A stretch of DNA of 64,000 nucleotides from Adenanthera pavonina (Eukaryota > Streptophyta > Magnoliopsida > Fabales > Fabaceae): assembly GCA_026686845.1 (NCBI GenBank), contig JAIVEN010000015.1, positions 11,203,501-11,267,500 of the forward strand, in the 5' to 3' direction. A program made the position numbers and the translations under genes. Each line of letters begins with the position of its first letter. Positions within the stretch are counted from its first letter, which is position 1. Below the pieces are notes generated by a model. That model did no database searches. It was given only the letters and a program-made list of their open reading frames with translations, and was not told the DNA's origin. Shown one piece after another: positions 23,429-36,376 of the stretch.

Positions 23429-25446
23429 AGATCTACGTGTCTCTCATTCTCTAGGGAATCATTTTCTTGTTGAAAAGAGTCTTCTTTTGTCATTGACTCT
23501 AGAATATTGAGCATATCCTTGATATGAGCTCAAGTGGCAAGAAGAATTTAAAAAAACTTATTATTATGGGGATAATTCAGGGGCGCAAAATAGGGGATGT
23601 TTGTTTTGTTTTGTCCGAAATTCAATTCGGATTTTCATGGTTTATTCTGATCTTCCTTTGACTCACTTATCAATTCTAGAGCATTTTTATTATTTCTTGT
23701 GAAAGAGTGTTGTTGGTTGGGTGCATTTTCTTCGGCAATTTTCTGATGTGTGCATCATGATTTGTTGGGTGGTTTCATTTCTTTATTGTATTTTTTCTCT
23801 TTTCCGTGTTAATATGGAGCATTCCTTCTGGTTGGTGCTGAACTCAAAGCCGCTTTTAATTACCCGTTTCTCCGTTTGCTTGCCGGATCAAAATGGAACG
23901 AAATAGGTTTCGTGTTTGGTTAAGCATATGGAAATTATTTTTTTCTTTGTACGATTTCTGAAGAGAAAAGGCCACTGTTCGGACGGTCCATCTTTTTTCT
24001 TTTCTTTTGTTTTAAAATTATTTTTCTGTCTCCTATGCATTGACAAATGGCAACACTGGGCGTCCCAGTTCAGTCCCAAAAGTTAAACTTACGAACCTTT
24101 TTCTCTAATACCTTTTCCTCCCCCGATATCTGCATACTTTACGATTTTACGTATAGATGGAGAATTACTAGCAACAAATACATCGACTGCTTGTCTTTTT
24201 TTTTTTTTTTGGCACCAGACTGCTTGCCTGAAAACCATAAATTTTTTGCCACGGGAATAGACATTTGCGATTCAAGGATGCCACTTCCATATGCCATTGC
24301 TGAAAGGGTGCTTCTATGGCTGATAACGATTAATGCTTCTACAATTACGTGCATGTGATGTATGTTCTATGCTTATAAATGTCTGCTGCCACTAATAACA
24401 TAGGGAAGGCTACATAGATTGCTGGTTTTAGTTCATTAGGAACGAAAAATCAGAAACTTTACTCAAAATTTCCTTATTTTTGTAATAACTGGCCCATAAC
24501 ATGTGCTGCACTACCTTCAACTGATAGAGACAACGCAGTCTCTTTCTCTTTCATCTGCTTATATATTTTAACTTTTTTATGAACTTCTTACCCTACTTAA
24601 TTATAATTATAATTTTCCTTCTTGCATTGCCATATGTTTACGTTTTTTTGTGTGTATCTTTATTCTTTATACATAATTAACACACAGAAAGTCACATGAT
24701 TGTCCCCACTCTATGTCTCTATGGCCTCCAGTAAATTTTGAACTGACTCATTTATAGTTTATATATATTTGAAATCGACGATATCATAGAATTTGAGTTC
24801 ACTATAGGTTTCATCAGGTCAAGAAAGAGCCGAACTGTCTAAATCAATTAGTGAACGAGATGCAATTTGATTTTAAGTCAGTAACTCAAAATTGATCCGC
24901 AGTTTAGTTTAAAGTGTTGCCCTTGGTCCTTTGACATGCAGTATATATAAGTTGTTTTAGTGGACAGTACCATTTATTTATATTGCCCTTTCGGTCAACT
25001 TATTTTTAGTGCTTTTATTGGCTAACCTCGATTAGTTAGTACACATATATATTATGGCTTTAACTCGCATTATTTATCAGTAAATGTTGATTTTTCTCTA
25101 AGTTTAAGCAGTTTGCGAATTAGTACACATTTATATATTTATATACTAATACTAGCTAGTTGATAATTTGTTTGCGAAAACTAAGTCATGAATAAGCTGA
25201 TTGTTCAGGTCTTAAATTGACGAGCTGTGTTAAGGTTAATTCATTAATGCGCAAGTAGCGTTGCATTTAGCTTTTGTGACAATATTATTAGAGCATTATT
25301 AGCCTTTTTCTTTTTTCTATAAAAAAAAAAGACCAGATCAATAGAGTTAAAGACTTTTATGCTGTAATTTATACCTTCACCTTAAGTCCACTCGATATCT
25401 ATACGCCAAAACCAATTTCTACGCTTAATATCTAGGAAAAATAAGT
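23429..25446. other. SRS 3' region and intergenic DNA
   Basis: The first few hundred bases probably contain the SRS 3' untranslated region. The rest is AT-rich with no gene I can support. Confidence 0.4.
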
Positions 25447-25718
25447 TACATCTTCCAATCCACATTATAAAGAATTTTGTATCAATTACACACATATTAA
25501 AAAATTATTTTTTTATCCGAAATCAATATAAAAAGTATGCATATTTCCTATTTTACCTTTATTAAATATACAATATTATTATTATTGTAGGGTTATAAAC
25601 AAGAAGTATAGAAGCATTAAACATAAAAGTAAAATAGGAAGAAAAATATCTAATATCCTATATTTTAGATAAAAATTTTATCATACAAAATGTGTTATAA
25701 TATGAATTAGAAAGAGTA
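25447..25718. mobile_element. Stowaway-like MITE (family A)
   Basis: The left end reads CATCTTCCAATCCACATTAT; the reverse complement of the right end reads TACTCTTTCTAATTCATATT. Internal blocks TTATTATTATTGTAGG and AAAATATCTAATA recur in the same order in the element at 49928-50197, so the two are copies of one family. Confidence 0.65.
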
Positions 25719-28708
25719 TGTATAGCCATTATCATATGATAAATCGGGTACAAGCTTAAGAGAAGGATGCTAAGTATGCAGATGTCGACAGATCAATTAA
25801 TTTAAAAACATTTTGGTATTTGATTGTCAAACGCTAGATATGATATGATCAATTGGATTTCAATTGCTAGTTGTTCAACTTAGAAGTTGTGTGAACTAGA
25901 TTATTTTATGTGTGTGTTTGTGTGAAAGGAGCTCACATGATTAAAAAAAATGTGGTAATTTGTCCAAATAAATGCATGCTATCATGGTTTTTTTTTTCTC
26001 TTTTACGGGTGATCAATTAATTCTGTGTCTTTCATAGCATTAATTGCCAACCACGACGAAGCTGTTTCATTTGTGCCGTACGCATGCATATAAAATTAAC
26101 TGAGACGCCATTTTTGAGCGTTGGCATCATAATACTGTTGCGTATATGTGAATCTTCAAATTTAAAAGAATAAGATTCTCGATTAAGTAAACAGCACTAT
26201 TGGTTTGAACAGTGTTTCTTCGTCACAACGAGAGAGAAGATTGTAAATTGTCGAAAATTTTGCTGAGTGTGGGTAAAAATTTATTTGATGTATACCGCTA
26301 TGCTGTCTACGAGTTAGGGTCAACAATTATTTGATATGGCTGCCCTACCATTGTGAACATGAAATTGACTTCCCTTATCTCCAGAATATGGATCTGGACT
26401 TCATGAAATGACAGCAACGGTTATTTTATTTCTTGGTCCAAACATCCCACTAGCAACAACAACAATAATGGAGTAATAAACAATTAATCCCACAAGATTG
26501 CGATGCTCGTAGCTAGGATTGTATATTCAAATCACAACAAAGTTTCGTTCAAAGGCTTTGTTCGTTTTCTAGGCAAAGCATGGTCGTAATGAATTGATCG
26601 TTCAGAAGTGTGGAGTCTCAGGGACCATTTCATGTCGACCTGGCCACCAGACAATATTGCTGAAGGGAGGTATGGTTCATCCTTCAACATAATGAATGTG
26701 TTGTTTTTGTGTAAAGCTAAAAAATCTCGAAACTTTAATTTAGAGTGACAGTCATAGGGTTTGGTAGATAAATGGGGAGGGCCTAGGGTTTATGCAATGA
26801 ATGGCATGACATATAGGTGATGGCCCGGGGCTTGCCTTTGTCAACAAATTTTTTTACCCTCTGCTACATTGTGGTCCAAATTTGCCGTCTCTTTTAGCTA
26901 TACAAGACACTTAATAGTTTCTACATTTGCACTCACTGGCTAGAGGTCGAAAAGTTCGTCATTTAAAAAATATAAATACCAAAAAAGTTTTAAAAAACAA
27001 GTCTTTCCTTAGGAAAAAAAAACATGGATATATAATATAACCCGTTTTCTCCTTTCATTCTTTTAATACCATTGAGAGTTTTGGTACATATATATATATA
27101 TATATATTTGGAAGTATTTAATATCTTTATTTTATCTTTGTAATATGTGAATGCTGCTTCCTTAACTTTCTTTGCTGTTGGGTTATGTACGTAAGTCGAT
27201 GAGAAGTGTTGTATGTGAGTGTAGATAAGTAAAATATTACATCTTTAGGTATCCACTTCCATTAGGTAATTTTTTCATTTCACGTTGGTAAAAAAAAAAA
27301 ATTTGCTTTTGCAGAATATGGGATGCATTGAAAGTTCTATCAATTAATATGGACAATTCAATTGCATTCTTTATTCCAAATGGGGTCCTACTTATTTTAA
27401 AACCTCTAATTTTATTTAATGAAAAATATAGTTTTTCCACTTTTTAAGTCATTTCTATTGTGTCGCATCTATTAAATATGAACTGTAATGATTAGAAGTT
27501 GACATTAACTTCAATCGCTTCATGCATGTGTAATTGTGCATTCCAGTTTACTGACATAAGGGAAAAAAACCACCGTCGAGCATAAAAATAAGCTATCAAA
27601 CTACCATATATTATATCTTTTTTTTTTTCATGTGTAATCGCTTCATGCATGTGTAATCAAACTAGCATGTGTTATAATAAGAATAAAATATTTTTAAAAA
27701 AGTTAAAAATAAGCTATCAAAGAGAGAAAACAAAAGAAATGCTGGTCATGTCAGACTAGACTTGCTTGTTTCTTTTGGGATAAGCCTGGGCATAAAGATA
27801 ATAATAAAAAAAGGAGCTTGGGTCCCCTTTTTTTCACTCAATTTTTTTACAAGTTTTGGATCATTATTCTAATAATTCCGATGTGTGATGTGATCATGTT
27901 CAGCTTAGATTAGATATTGACGCAACCTTTAACCGCTTATCTTTATGAGAGCAGCATACACGGCAAATTATGTTCATCTTTTGTTAATTATATAATAATA
28001 TGTGTGTGTGTATATAGCAAAGATTTTTCGTTATTTGAGGAAGTTCAAACGGAGATAGTCTGAATCTAGAAGCCCGGTAGGGTTGCCCCAGGCCTAACTT
28101 TCTTCTGCGGTCACTGTATGATATGTTCAGAATTTGTGACCAGTTTATTCACAACCAAATCAACGAGGGCCCTAAATGGCCCATTCATTTTAGACTACTT
28201 TTGAATTTCACTCCAGTTTGACTCCAAAAACAGTTTAGAATGCTTCTGACTTCTGAGTTTTTTTTTTAAATATAAAAAGATACTTTAAGTCTTGATTCAC
28301 TTGTAAATTATACAATGAAATTTCAAAAAATAAACATTTTTTCTTAAACTTTCACTTCACACATAAAAAAATGTGATTTGCCTGATTCTTTTTTCATATC
28401 AGAGCTAATTCTTTCGTTATTTCAAACTTATTATGTCTCAAAATACATATCTCCATAAATTGCACTATTTGACATAGTAATTTTTCAATTGACATATGAG
28501 GAAAATTAAAACAAATTAAATTTTATTTTTTAAAAAATTAAGAAGACATTTACATGCATTTTTTAATTTACATGTGATTAAAATTTCAGAAGTCTCTTGA
28601 TATTATTTTTTCTAAATTGTCTGATATCATAAAAGAGGTAGAGATCTTGAAAATTATCCAATACAATGGGATATTAAATTAAAAATAATTTGATTTTTAA
28701 AAAAATGT
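25719..28708. other. AT-rich intergenic region
   Basis: No supported gene. It contains a (TA)n tract at 27087-27108 and a rearranged patch at 27512-27721. In that patch AATCGCTTCATGCATGTG and AAAAATAAGCTATCAA each occur twice, suggesting a small local duplication. Confidence 0.4.
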
Positions 28709-28974
28709 TATTTCCTCCAATTTTAAATATAGGACTTTTTACTTTAATTCTGAATATAATATCTTTTATAATATACGAGATAATATTTATTATATATTTA
28801 TAAAAAATACTCATATTTAATATATTTCAAAGAGAGAGAAAAATTAAATAAGGATAATTTTAAAAAAAAAGTTATAATTTTTGAAAAAATTAAGATAATC
28901 AACTAATTTTAATTTTTATTTTTAATTCAAATAATTTTATTAAAATAATTTTATATTAAATTAGGGGAAATATA
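28709..28974. mobile_element. Stowaway-like MITE (family B, decayed)
   Basis: Shares a series of blocks, including ACAATATACGAGGTAGTATT-like and TTTAATATAT-CAAAGAGA, with the better preserved element at 56347-56611. The ends are eroded. Confidence 0.55.
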
Positions 28975-29072
28975 AATAACTTGCAAGATGCCCATGCCAC
29001 GTGGACTCCCATTTCTCTCAACCGAACCCTTTTTTTCACTGCACCTCCACTTACATGAAATTACGTCGTTTT

Positions 29073-29114
29073 ATTTAGTTTGCCCGGAACCATATTTAGT
29101 TTGCCCGGAACCAT
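29073..29114. repeat. Perfect 21-bp tandem duplication
   Basis: ATTTAGTTTGCCCGGAACC plus AT occurs at 29073-29093 and immediately again at 29094-29114 without mismatch. Confidence 0.9.
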
Positions 29115-29557
29115 CTCTTAGTCTCTGACATAATTTTATTTTAACTCCCCTATTCATATTATAAAATATTTTAAATTTTAAATTTTTATTTTAAAATATA
29201 AGATATTAAATATTTTTTTTTATTTTATTTTTATCTTTAATATTTTTTTTCTTCTCATTTATTCATATATAATAATAATAGAATAAAATATTTAATAATA
29301 ATAAAATAAAAAATATAAATATTTTTTTATATTTATTTGAGTTGAAAAAATAACATTCGTCTTCGAATCTATGAATGTTGCGTTTCTTATTCCTCCTCCC
29401 TCCTTCATTTCGTATACTTCCCGGTAGCTGTTTCCCATCACATTAAAATTAAAAAAAAAAATCTTGGTTTGCTTTCTCATTGCTTAAAGGAGGAAAAAAA
29501 ATTTTCTGGACTGGTTTTCTCTTAATTTTCTCTGAAATCCGAAGAGTAATTTCTCCA

Positions 29558-29910
29558 TATATTCGATTGGATTGAGGAATTGAAATTGAGAGCTTCAATA
29601 TTACTTCTCTTGCCATTCTAGAAGCTATCATTTAAGATAGGTACCAACTAAGAATGGCGAGAGTCGACACATTTTCAATAAGATTTAATAGACATGAGTC
29701 CGCCACCATTCTTCACTTTATATATTCAATTGGATTGAAGAGTGGTGATGAACCATTGCTATGGAGGAATTGAAAATGAGAGCATCAATATTACTTTTCC
29801 TGTTCTCCAATCACTCCCGATGTTCTCATTCAAATTGGGTATTAGTAGGAATGGCGTGAATTGGAACTTTTCCTATGAGATTGGGGACCTGAGACAGCCA
29901 TCACAATATT
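29558..29910. repeat. Diverged tandem duplication of about 160-190 bp
   Basis: The first unit contains TATATTCGATTGGATTGA, then GAGAGCTTCAATATTACTT and an AATGGCGAGAG motif. The second contains TATATTCAATTGGATTGA, GAGAGCATCAATATTACTT and AATGGCGTGAA in the same order. It lies just upstream of the VHA-a pseudogene. Confidence 0.55.
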
Positions 29911-32900
29911 AGCAAGAACTTGTTGGCTCACGCAATGAGAAATGACTGATATGTAATGGAGGAGGAAGAAGGAGGAGGAAGGAACGCAACAATCAAGATC
30001 CGATGCGGTAATGCTGTAAGGGAAGGTTTGGAGTAGTAAACTAAACTTAATGAAACAACACAGTTTCATGTGAGTGGAGGCGCAGTGAACCAAGGGTGCA
30101 ATGGAGAGAAACGGGACGCTGCGACGTGGTGGTCTTAATCTGAAAAGAGGAGAGAAGCCTCCAATGAAATTTTAGATGATCACGACGTCAATGGTGTAAA
30201 ATGCACATCCGCTCATGAAAAAAATTCTGAAGTGCTTCCGGGTTCCGAGAGGCCGAGAATTGGTTTTGCCGATAGATTCTGAGTGATCAGGCATATTCAC
30301 ACACATTCCGTGGTCCTGCATTTTTTTTTTCATTCACAGTGGGCGGAGATGAGCGATGAAGGATGTTGGACGACGAAGGATCTGTTGCGGTCGGAGCCAA
30401 TGCAACTGGTTCCGCTGATCATTCCGACCGAATCGGCTTACCGAGCTGTCTCTTACCTAGGCGATCTCGGCCTCTTTCAATTCAAAGATGTATTCCTTAT
30501 TTCCTTCCTCGATTCTTCACTCTGCTTCCTTTTTCAATTCCTTCTTGTTTCTTTCTAATTGCTGTCATTTTGGATATTATGAATACTCAAATCCTCTGAG
30601 TTCGCGCATTCTTCTTTCAATAGAAGTTTTCTGTATTGATGTCTGTTATAATATCTGCATTCAGTTTTCTATCTCTGTTACAATGTTTTTTTCGTGAATC
30701 TTGATGTTGTCAATTTAGTTCATGAATGGACTTTTATCACGCTGTGAATGTATTGATGTCTCCGTCCAACATTGTTTTCGTTCTGCTGTCTATGTGTTAT
30801 TCACTTATGTCATTCGTTGACAAACTTTTCTTTATGAATTTTCCAGCTTAATGCATAAAAATGCCCATTCCAACGGACATATGCTGCTCAGGTGCCTATA
30901 CGATCTCTGTCTCCATGGTTTCGTTGATGTTGACTTCATGCCTCTTCCGAGAAAAAAAAAAGTGAGTAAGAAGAACAATTCTCTGTTGTCCGGTGTAGTT
31001 GACCTGCATAGGTTTGTCCTTCTATTTTCTGGACATGTGTTATATTTTACTCTCAAGACACGGTTTTACCGGAAACAATGGATTAATATCTACCATTATG
31101 AAGTATGCACCTAATATGTGGTTTAACATGGGTGTCTACAGGGATTCCTTTAGGCAATATATATATCGGTGATCTGAATGGTGGTTATATAGTTGACCTT
31201 ACTTTTAAAATCAGTGCACATATTCTAACACTATCATATAAAGTTAGAATTCATTACAAAACTGGACAACCTTTTCCCTTCTGTCAAAGCTTGATTTTCA
31301 CCATGCAGATTAAAAGATGTGGGGAAATGACACGCAAGCTACGGTTCTTTAGGGAACAAATGGCAAAGGCTGGTGTATCACCCTCAACAAGGTCAATGAG
31401 AGATGGAGAAGTTGATCTGGACAATTTGGAGGTTGTTATATGTTTCTCTCGTGGTAGAGATTTCTTTGCCATGCGATGAAACATTTTTTCATGAACAGGT
31501 TAATTTTGCGGAGCTTGAAGCTGAGCTGATTGAGAATAATGCGAATAATGATAAGTTGCAACACACAGTTACAGTAAGCTGTTAAGAGTATAAATTCGTT
31601 CCGCTGAAGGTATGGTTGTGATAAGTTTACTTTACCATTGCCACCATTGTCATCTTCAATCTGATATTTGAGTTTTCAAAGCTGTAATTCCTTTCTCTGG
31701 CTATTTTGTCTGTGATCTTGTTTATATAAAGTATAAACGTTTTAATTTTTCATTTGTAATATGACGTCTCTATCTCACTATGTACAAATAGTTAGTACAG
31801 GTGCATGCATATTCTAGCTGTGATCATGTATCTGATTAATTGCCCGGTGTTTTCTGCTCTTCCCTTAGTTGAATTAAGCCACTAATGTCAAAGTGGGCAA
31901 TATGCCCCTTATGTTCCATTTCAGGCTGGTGAGTTTTTCTTTCCGGCACAAAAAAGTGCAACATATCAACAGGGAGAACTTGGAGTTCAGAGCAATTTTG
32001 AAGGGTCCATTGACAGTCCATTATTACAGGAACAAGTTCAGCTTCGTATTTTTTATTTATCACTTTACATTCTTTTTTTCCCTCTCCTCTTGATGATGCC
32101 TAGGAAATTTATATTCTATAGGAGATGACAACAGATTCATCAAAACCGATTAAACTGGGCTTTATCACTGGCCTTGTTCCGAGAATGTCTTTTGAAAGAA
32201 TTTTATTTCGTGCTACTAGAGGTAATTGTTTCTGAAGCAAGCCATAATTTAACATCCGGTACTTGATCCTTTGTCAGGAGAGAAGGTACCAAAATTTTAA
32301 CGGGTTCAAATCTCTAACCTCTAGTGGAAGTGGAGGTTCATAGATATAGTTCACAAAACCTGTCTTTGTGCAGGTTGATAAAAATGTGTTTCTTATCTTT
32401 TATTCTGGAGAGAGAGCTAATAGTAAAATTCTAAAATATGTGATGCTTTTGGAGCAAATTGTTATCCTTTCACAGATGACTTGAGTAAACAATTTCAGAT
32501 GATTGCAGAGGTACACATAGTTTTCTTTTGGATTTCTCCCTAGTTTCCTATTGATGTTAATGAATGCTCTAGATGGCTGCGTCCTATGAAGCTTGAATAC
32601 TTGAAAACAAGGAATCACGTCTGACTATTCCAAGTTCCAAGATCTTCAAATGGTGCTCTCAAAAAAAAAAAAAATCTAATATTTAACACTAGTTAGATGC
32701 CTCTTAACTATGTATTTTCTTTACAGGCCTTATTTGAGTAATTCTTCATCTATATAATGTAATATAATATTAGGAAGAGCATAAAGCATAACAAGTGTTC
32801 TAGCTTGGATATCATCAAAGAAAGTGAGATACATGGGAAAACTTATTCTATATTGGGCATGCAGCTCCTTTATTTTTTTTTTTTTTGTAATGAAGTTCTG

Positions 32901-33480
32901 TGACTCTAGGGGAAATGGTTCCTATATTTTGTGAGGAAGGAAGAGACTGGTTTAAAGTTCAGAAGAGAAGACCAGGGTAACATTAATTAGCATGATAGGA
33001 GTTTACAAGATTATCGGGCCAATTCCGTGTTTTTGCTTATAAACAAAGTTTAAGTTGAACTTGGTAGGTGTCTGGGACACTTTCAGAATTGAAGACTACC
33101 ATTGATGTTGGATTGCAGCACAGGAGCACCATATTGCAGACAATTGGAGATCACTACGAGGAATGGAGCCTTCGGGTTTGTTTAGCTATTTCAATCTCTT
33201 ATTTCTATGGACTTGTTGCTAAAACACATACATAATGCACGTGCCTTTTATCTCTGTTTTCATTGTGCTGCTGAGCTTCTTTAATTAAACTTCTTCAATT
33301 GTATCTTAAATTTTTATCAATAGGTGAAGAAGGAAAAATCCATTTATCATACTTTGAATATGTTCAGCATCGATGTGACAATGAAATGTCTTGTCACAGA
33401 AGGTTGGGGCCCGGTTTTTGCAACAAATCAGGTTCGTTCTTCAACAATGAATTTGACATCTAATAGTGCATCTAAATCCT

Positions 33481-33500
33481 ATATATATATATATATATAT
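33481..33500. repeat. (TA)n microsatellite in a pseudogene intron
   Basis: About ten TA units just downstream of the VHA-a pseudogene exon ending at 33431. Confidence 0.8.
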
Positions 33501-36185
33501 TTCTGCGGTGTGCATCGTGTTCTTGGATGGTTTATCTGATTAGTTTGAATTTTAAACTTGGCAGATTCAAAGTGCATTACAGCGGGCAAGCATGGGCAGT
33601 AATTCACAAGTTGAGGCTATACTTCAGGTTTTACAAACAAAGGAATCACCACCTACCTATTTCCGGACAAACAAATTTACTTCTGCTTTTCAAGAAATTG
33701 TAGATGCTTATGGGTAAGTCTCAATGAGATTAGCATGTTCATGTCGGATTTCATTACTTTCCCCGCTCACAAGTACGTCATTTTGATATGATTCAAAATT
33801 CATATTCTAAACTGTATTTTGATATGATCCAAATACAATGTAATATCTGTCTGTCGTCTATACATTTCAATTTTGCTTGTGAAGATTATATAGGCTAAAC
33901 CCGAGAGTAACCAAGTGTTTATATTAACCATAAAAAGAGATGTAGATTATGATTTTCAAATAATGTTAAAATTTTAATTCAGTTTAATATCATGACGTTA
34001 AATGACAGTTAATAGAGAATTCAAATATATAATTTTCTGTTTATATGTTTATCTACGATACTTTCAAGGTTTTTTTTTTTCATTGAAATAGCATTTACGT
34101 TTTATATATTCTCGACTAATTTACTTAACTTGATGATTTGTACTACCTGGTGCCCCCCCCCCAAAAAAAAAAAGATGATTCGCAACTTCTTCATTCAGAC
34201 CTCGTATGCTTGGATCACTAAAGGAGAGAACGTCAATACATGCTTGACTTTTCCAAACAGTCTCGTTAAGCGATGCTTGAGTTTATTTACAGCAAGCTAA
34301 CATTTTCCTTTGAGCTACAAACCGTAGTAACATTTTGGCTGGTGGAAAAAGAACGGATTCCTCCATAAAGTTCAATTGAATTCTATCTGATGTTGGTGAT
34401 ATATGTAGATTGTATTGTTATGAAATTGAAGCATAACAATGGAGCCTGAAGTTGTCAGTAACCTTGCAGGAAAAAACAGAATAATACTTTTGTCGTAGCA
34501 TTTCTATATTCCCTACGTCATATGGTCATCATTTTAATTTTAATGAATTTTTATATTCTGTTGCCAACTTATTTTTAGTTACTTGATACATCAATTCTCT
34601 GCCTAAGCTCAAATAATCTATTGGTAATATTGACAGAGTTGCCAAGTACAGGGAAGCAAATCCTGGCGTATTCACAATCATCACATTCCCATTCCAATTT
34701 GCTGTCATGTTTGGGGATTGGGGGCATGGTATATGCTTATTGCTGGCTACCTTATATTTCATTATTAGAGAGAAAATTTTTTCTGGTTAGGTACTTGGCT
34801 CATTCATGAATTTTTGTTCTCAAGCTGAAATGCTAAATGCTTCCTCCTGTTTGATGTGTGCATCAACTTTAGTTCTTGTTATCAATACAGAAACTTGGGA
34901 CATAGTAGAAATGATTTTTGGTGGCCGCTATGTTAGATGATGATGGCACTGTTCTCAATCTACACAGGATTGATATACAATGAATTTTTCTCAGTTCCGT
35001 TTGAACTGTTCGGGCCATTAGCCTATGGATGCCGTGATCCTTCATGCAAGTGATTATAAGTACTCATTTCATTCCATATCTTTTGTAGTTTTAGAGTTTT
35101 AATTTTGTTCCAAATCTTCTTGTTTTAGATTTTGAATGCATTATTAATTATTTTTTTCCAATTATATCCTCCTCTTATCTAATTCAATATATATCATTTA
35201 ATTCGATGCAAGTCATTTAAATAAGGGTATTTTAGTCAAATTCCTAGAAAAATTTAACATAATGATTTCTTAGTCCATGTGAAACAACCTTAAACAACAA
35301 AAGAAATGGAATGGAGAGAGTATTTTTTATATGACAAGTATCTGTTTTTTCCTCTTAAAAGTGAGTCACATTCTATGAATGTATTATTAATTTTGTAGGG
35401 ACGCTGGTACAACAGGTCTGATTAGGGTCCGAGGAATTTATCCATTTGGTTTGGATCCTAAATGGCATGGTACTAGGAGTGAATTGCCATTTCTTAACTC
35501 TCTGAAGATGAAGATGTCGATCCTACTGGGTGTAGCCCGAATGAATCTTGGAATTATATTAAGTTACAGCAACGCAAAATACTTTGGAAATGATATGCAT
35601 ATCTGGTAAGAGAAGAACATTGCATCAAGTTTCAATGCCATCAGTTTATCTGTGCAGAGTTGACAAATTTACCTAATGTTACTTCAGTCACCAGTTTATT
35701 CCCCAGATGATATTTTTGAATAGCTTGTTCGGCTATCTTTCACTCCTCATAATCATTAAATGGTGTACTGGATCTCAGGCTGATCTGTATCATGTGATGA
35801 TATACATGTTCCTAAGTCCAACTGATGATTTGGGTGAAAACCAGCTCTTTGTAGGCCAAAAGCTTCTTCAAGTAAGAAAGTTCAAATATTGATTTAAAAT
35901 TTGAATGCTATTCTTGTTTCCTCCTTTTTCGGCTGTGATAAACAGATGTCACATTTAAACTGTCCTCTTTTTCATTCTAGCTTGTGTTATTATTGTTGGC
36001 ACTTATTGCTGTGCCTTAGATGTTGTTCCCAAAACCCTTTCTCCTGAAGAAGCAACACCGAGAAGTATGCTCTAACCTACGTTTATACTCTTTCTTTAAT
36101 TGCTTTTGGTTTTACTCCAATTCTTCCTAAACCCCAAACTAATTGTTAATGCCGTGTTCTCTCAGAAACATCAAGGTCAATCTTA

Positions 36186-36376
36186 TGCTATGTTTGGTAG
36201 GAAATAATTATTTTGAGAGAAATGGAAAGAGTGAAGGAAAATGAGAGAAAAGTTCCATAAAAAGACTATTTTATATTTATAGAAAGTTTGAATGATGTGT
36301 ACCAAACAAATTTTATAGGAATTTCTCTCTCATTCTTCCTTTCATGAGACCTCTTTCATTTGTACCAAACCTAGCC
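36186..36376. mobile_element. Tourist-like MITE inserted in an exon of the VHA-a pseudogene
   Basis: A 191-bp element flanked by TTA on both sides (36183-36185 and 36377-36379). Its ends are imperfect inverted repeats: TGCTATGTTTGGTA on the left and, as reverse complement, GGCTAGGTTTGGTA on the right. Removing the element plus one TTA gives an uninterrupted frame reading GQSYSLLHA, which matches the family at this place. This supports the boundaries independently. Confidence 0.85.

Noticed and set aside
32290..32325. tRNA box B-like GGGTTCAAATCTC
   Set aside because: No box A or cloverleaf around it; lies in a VHA-a pseudogene intron.
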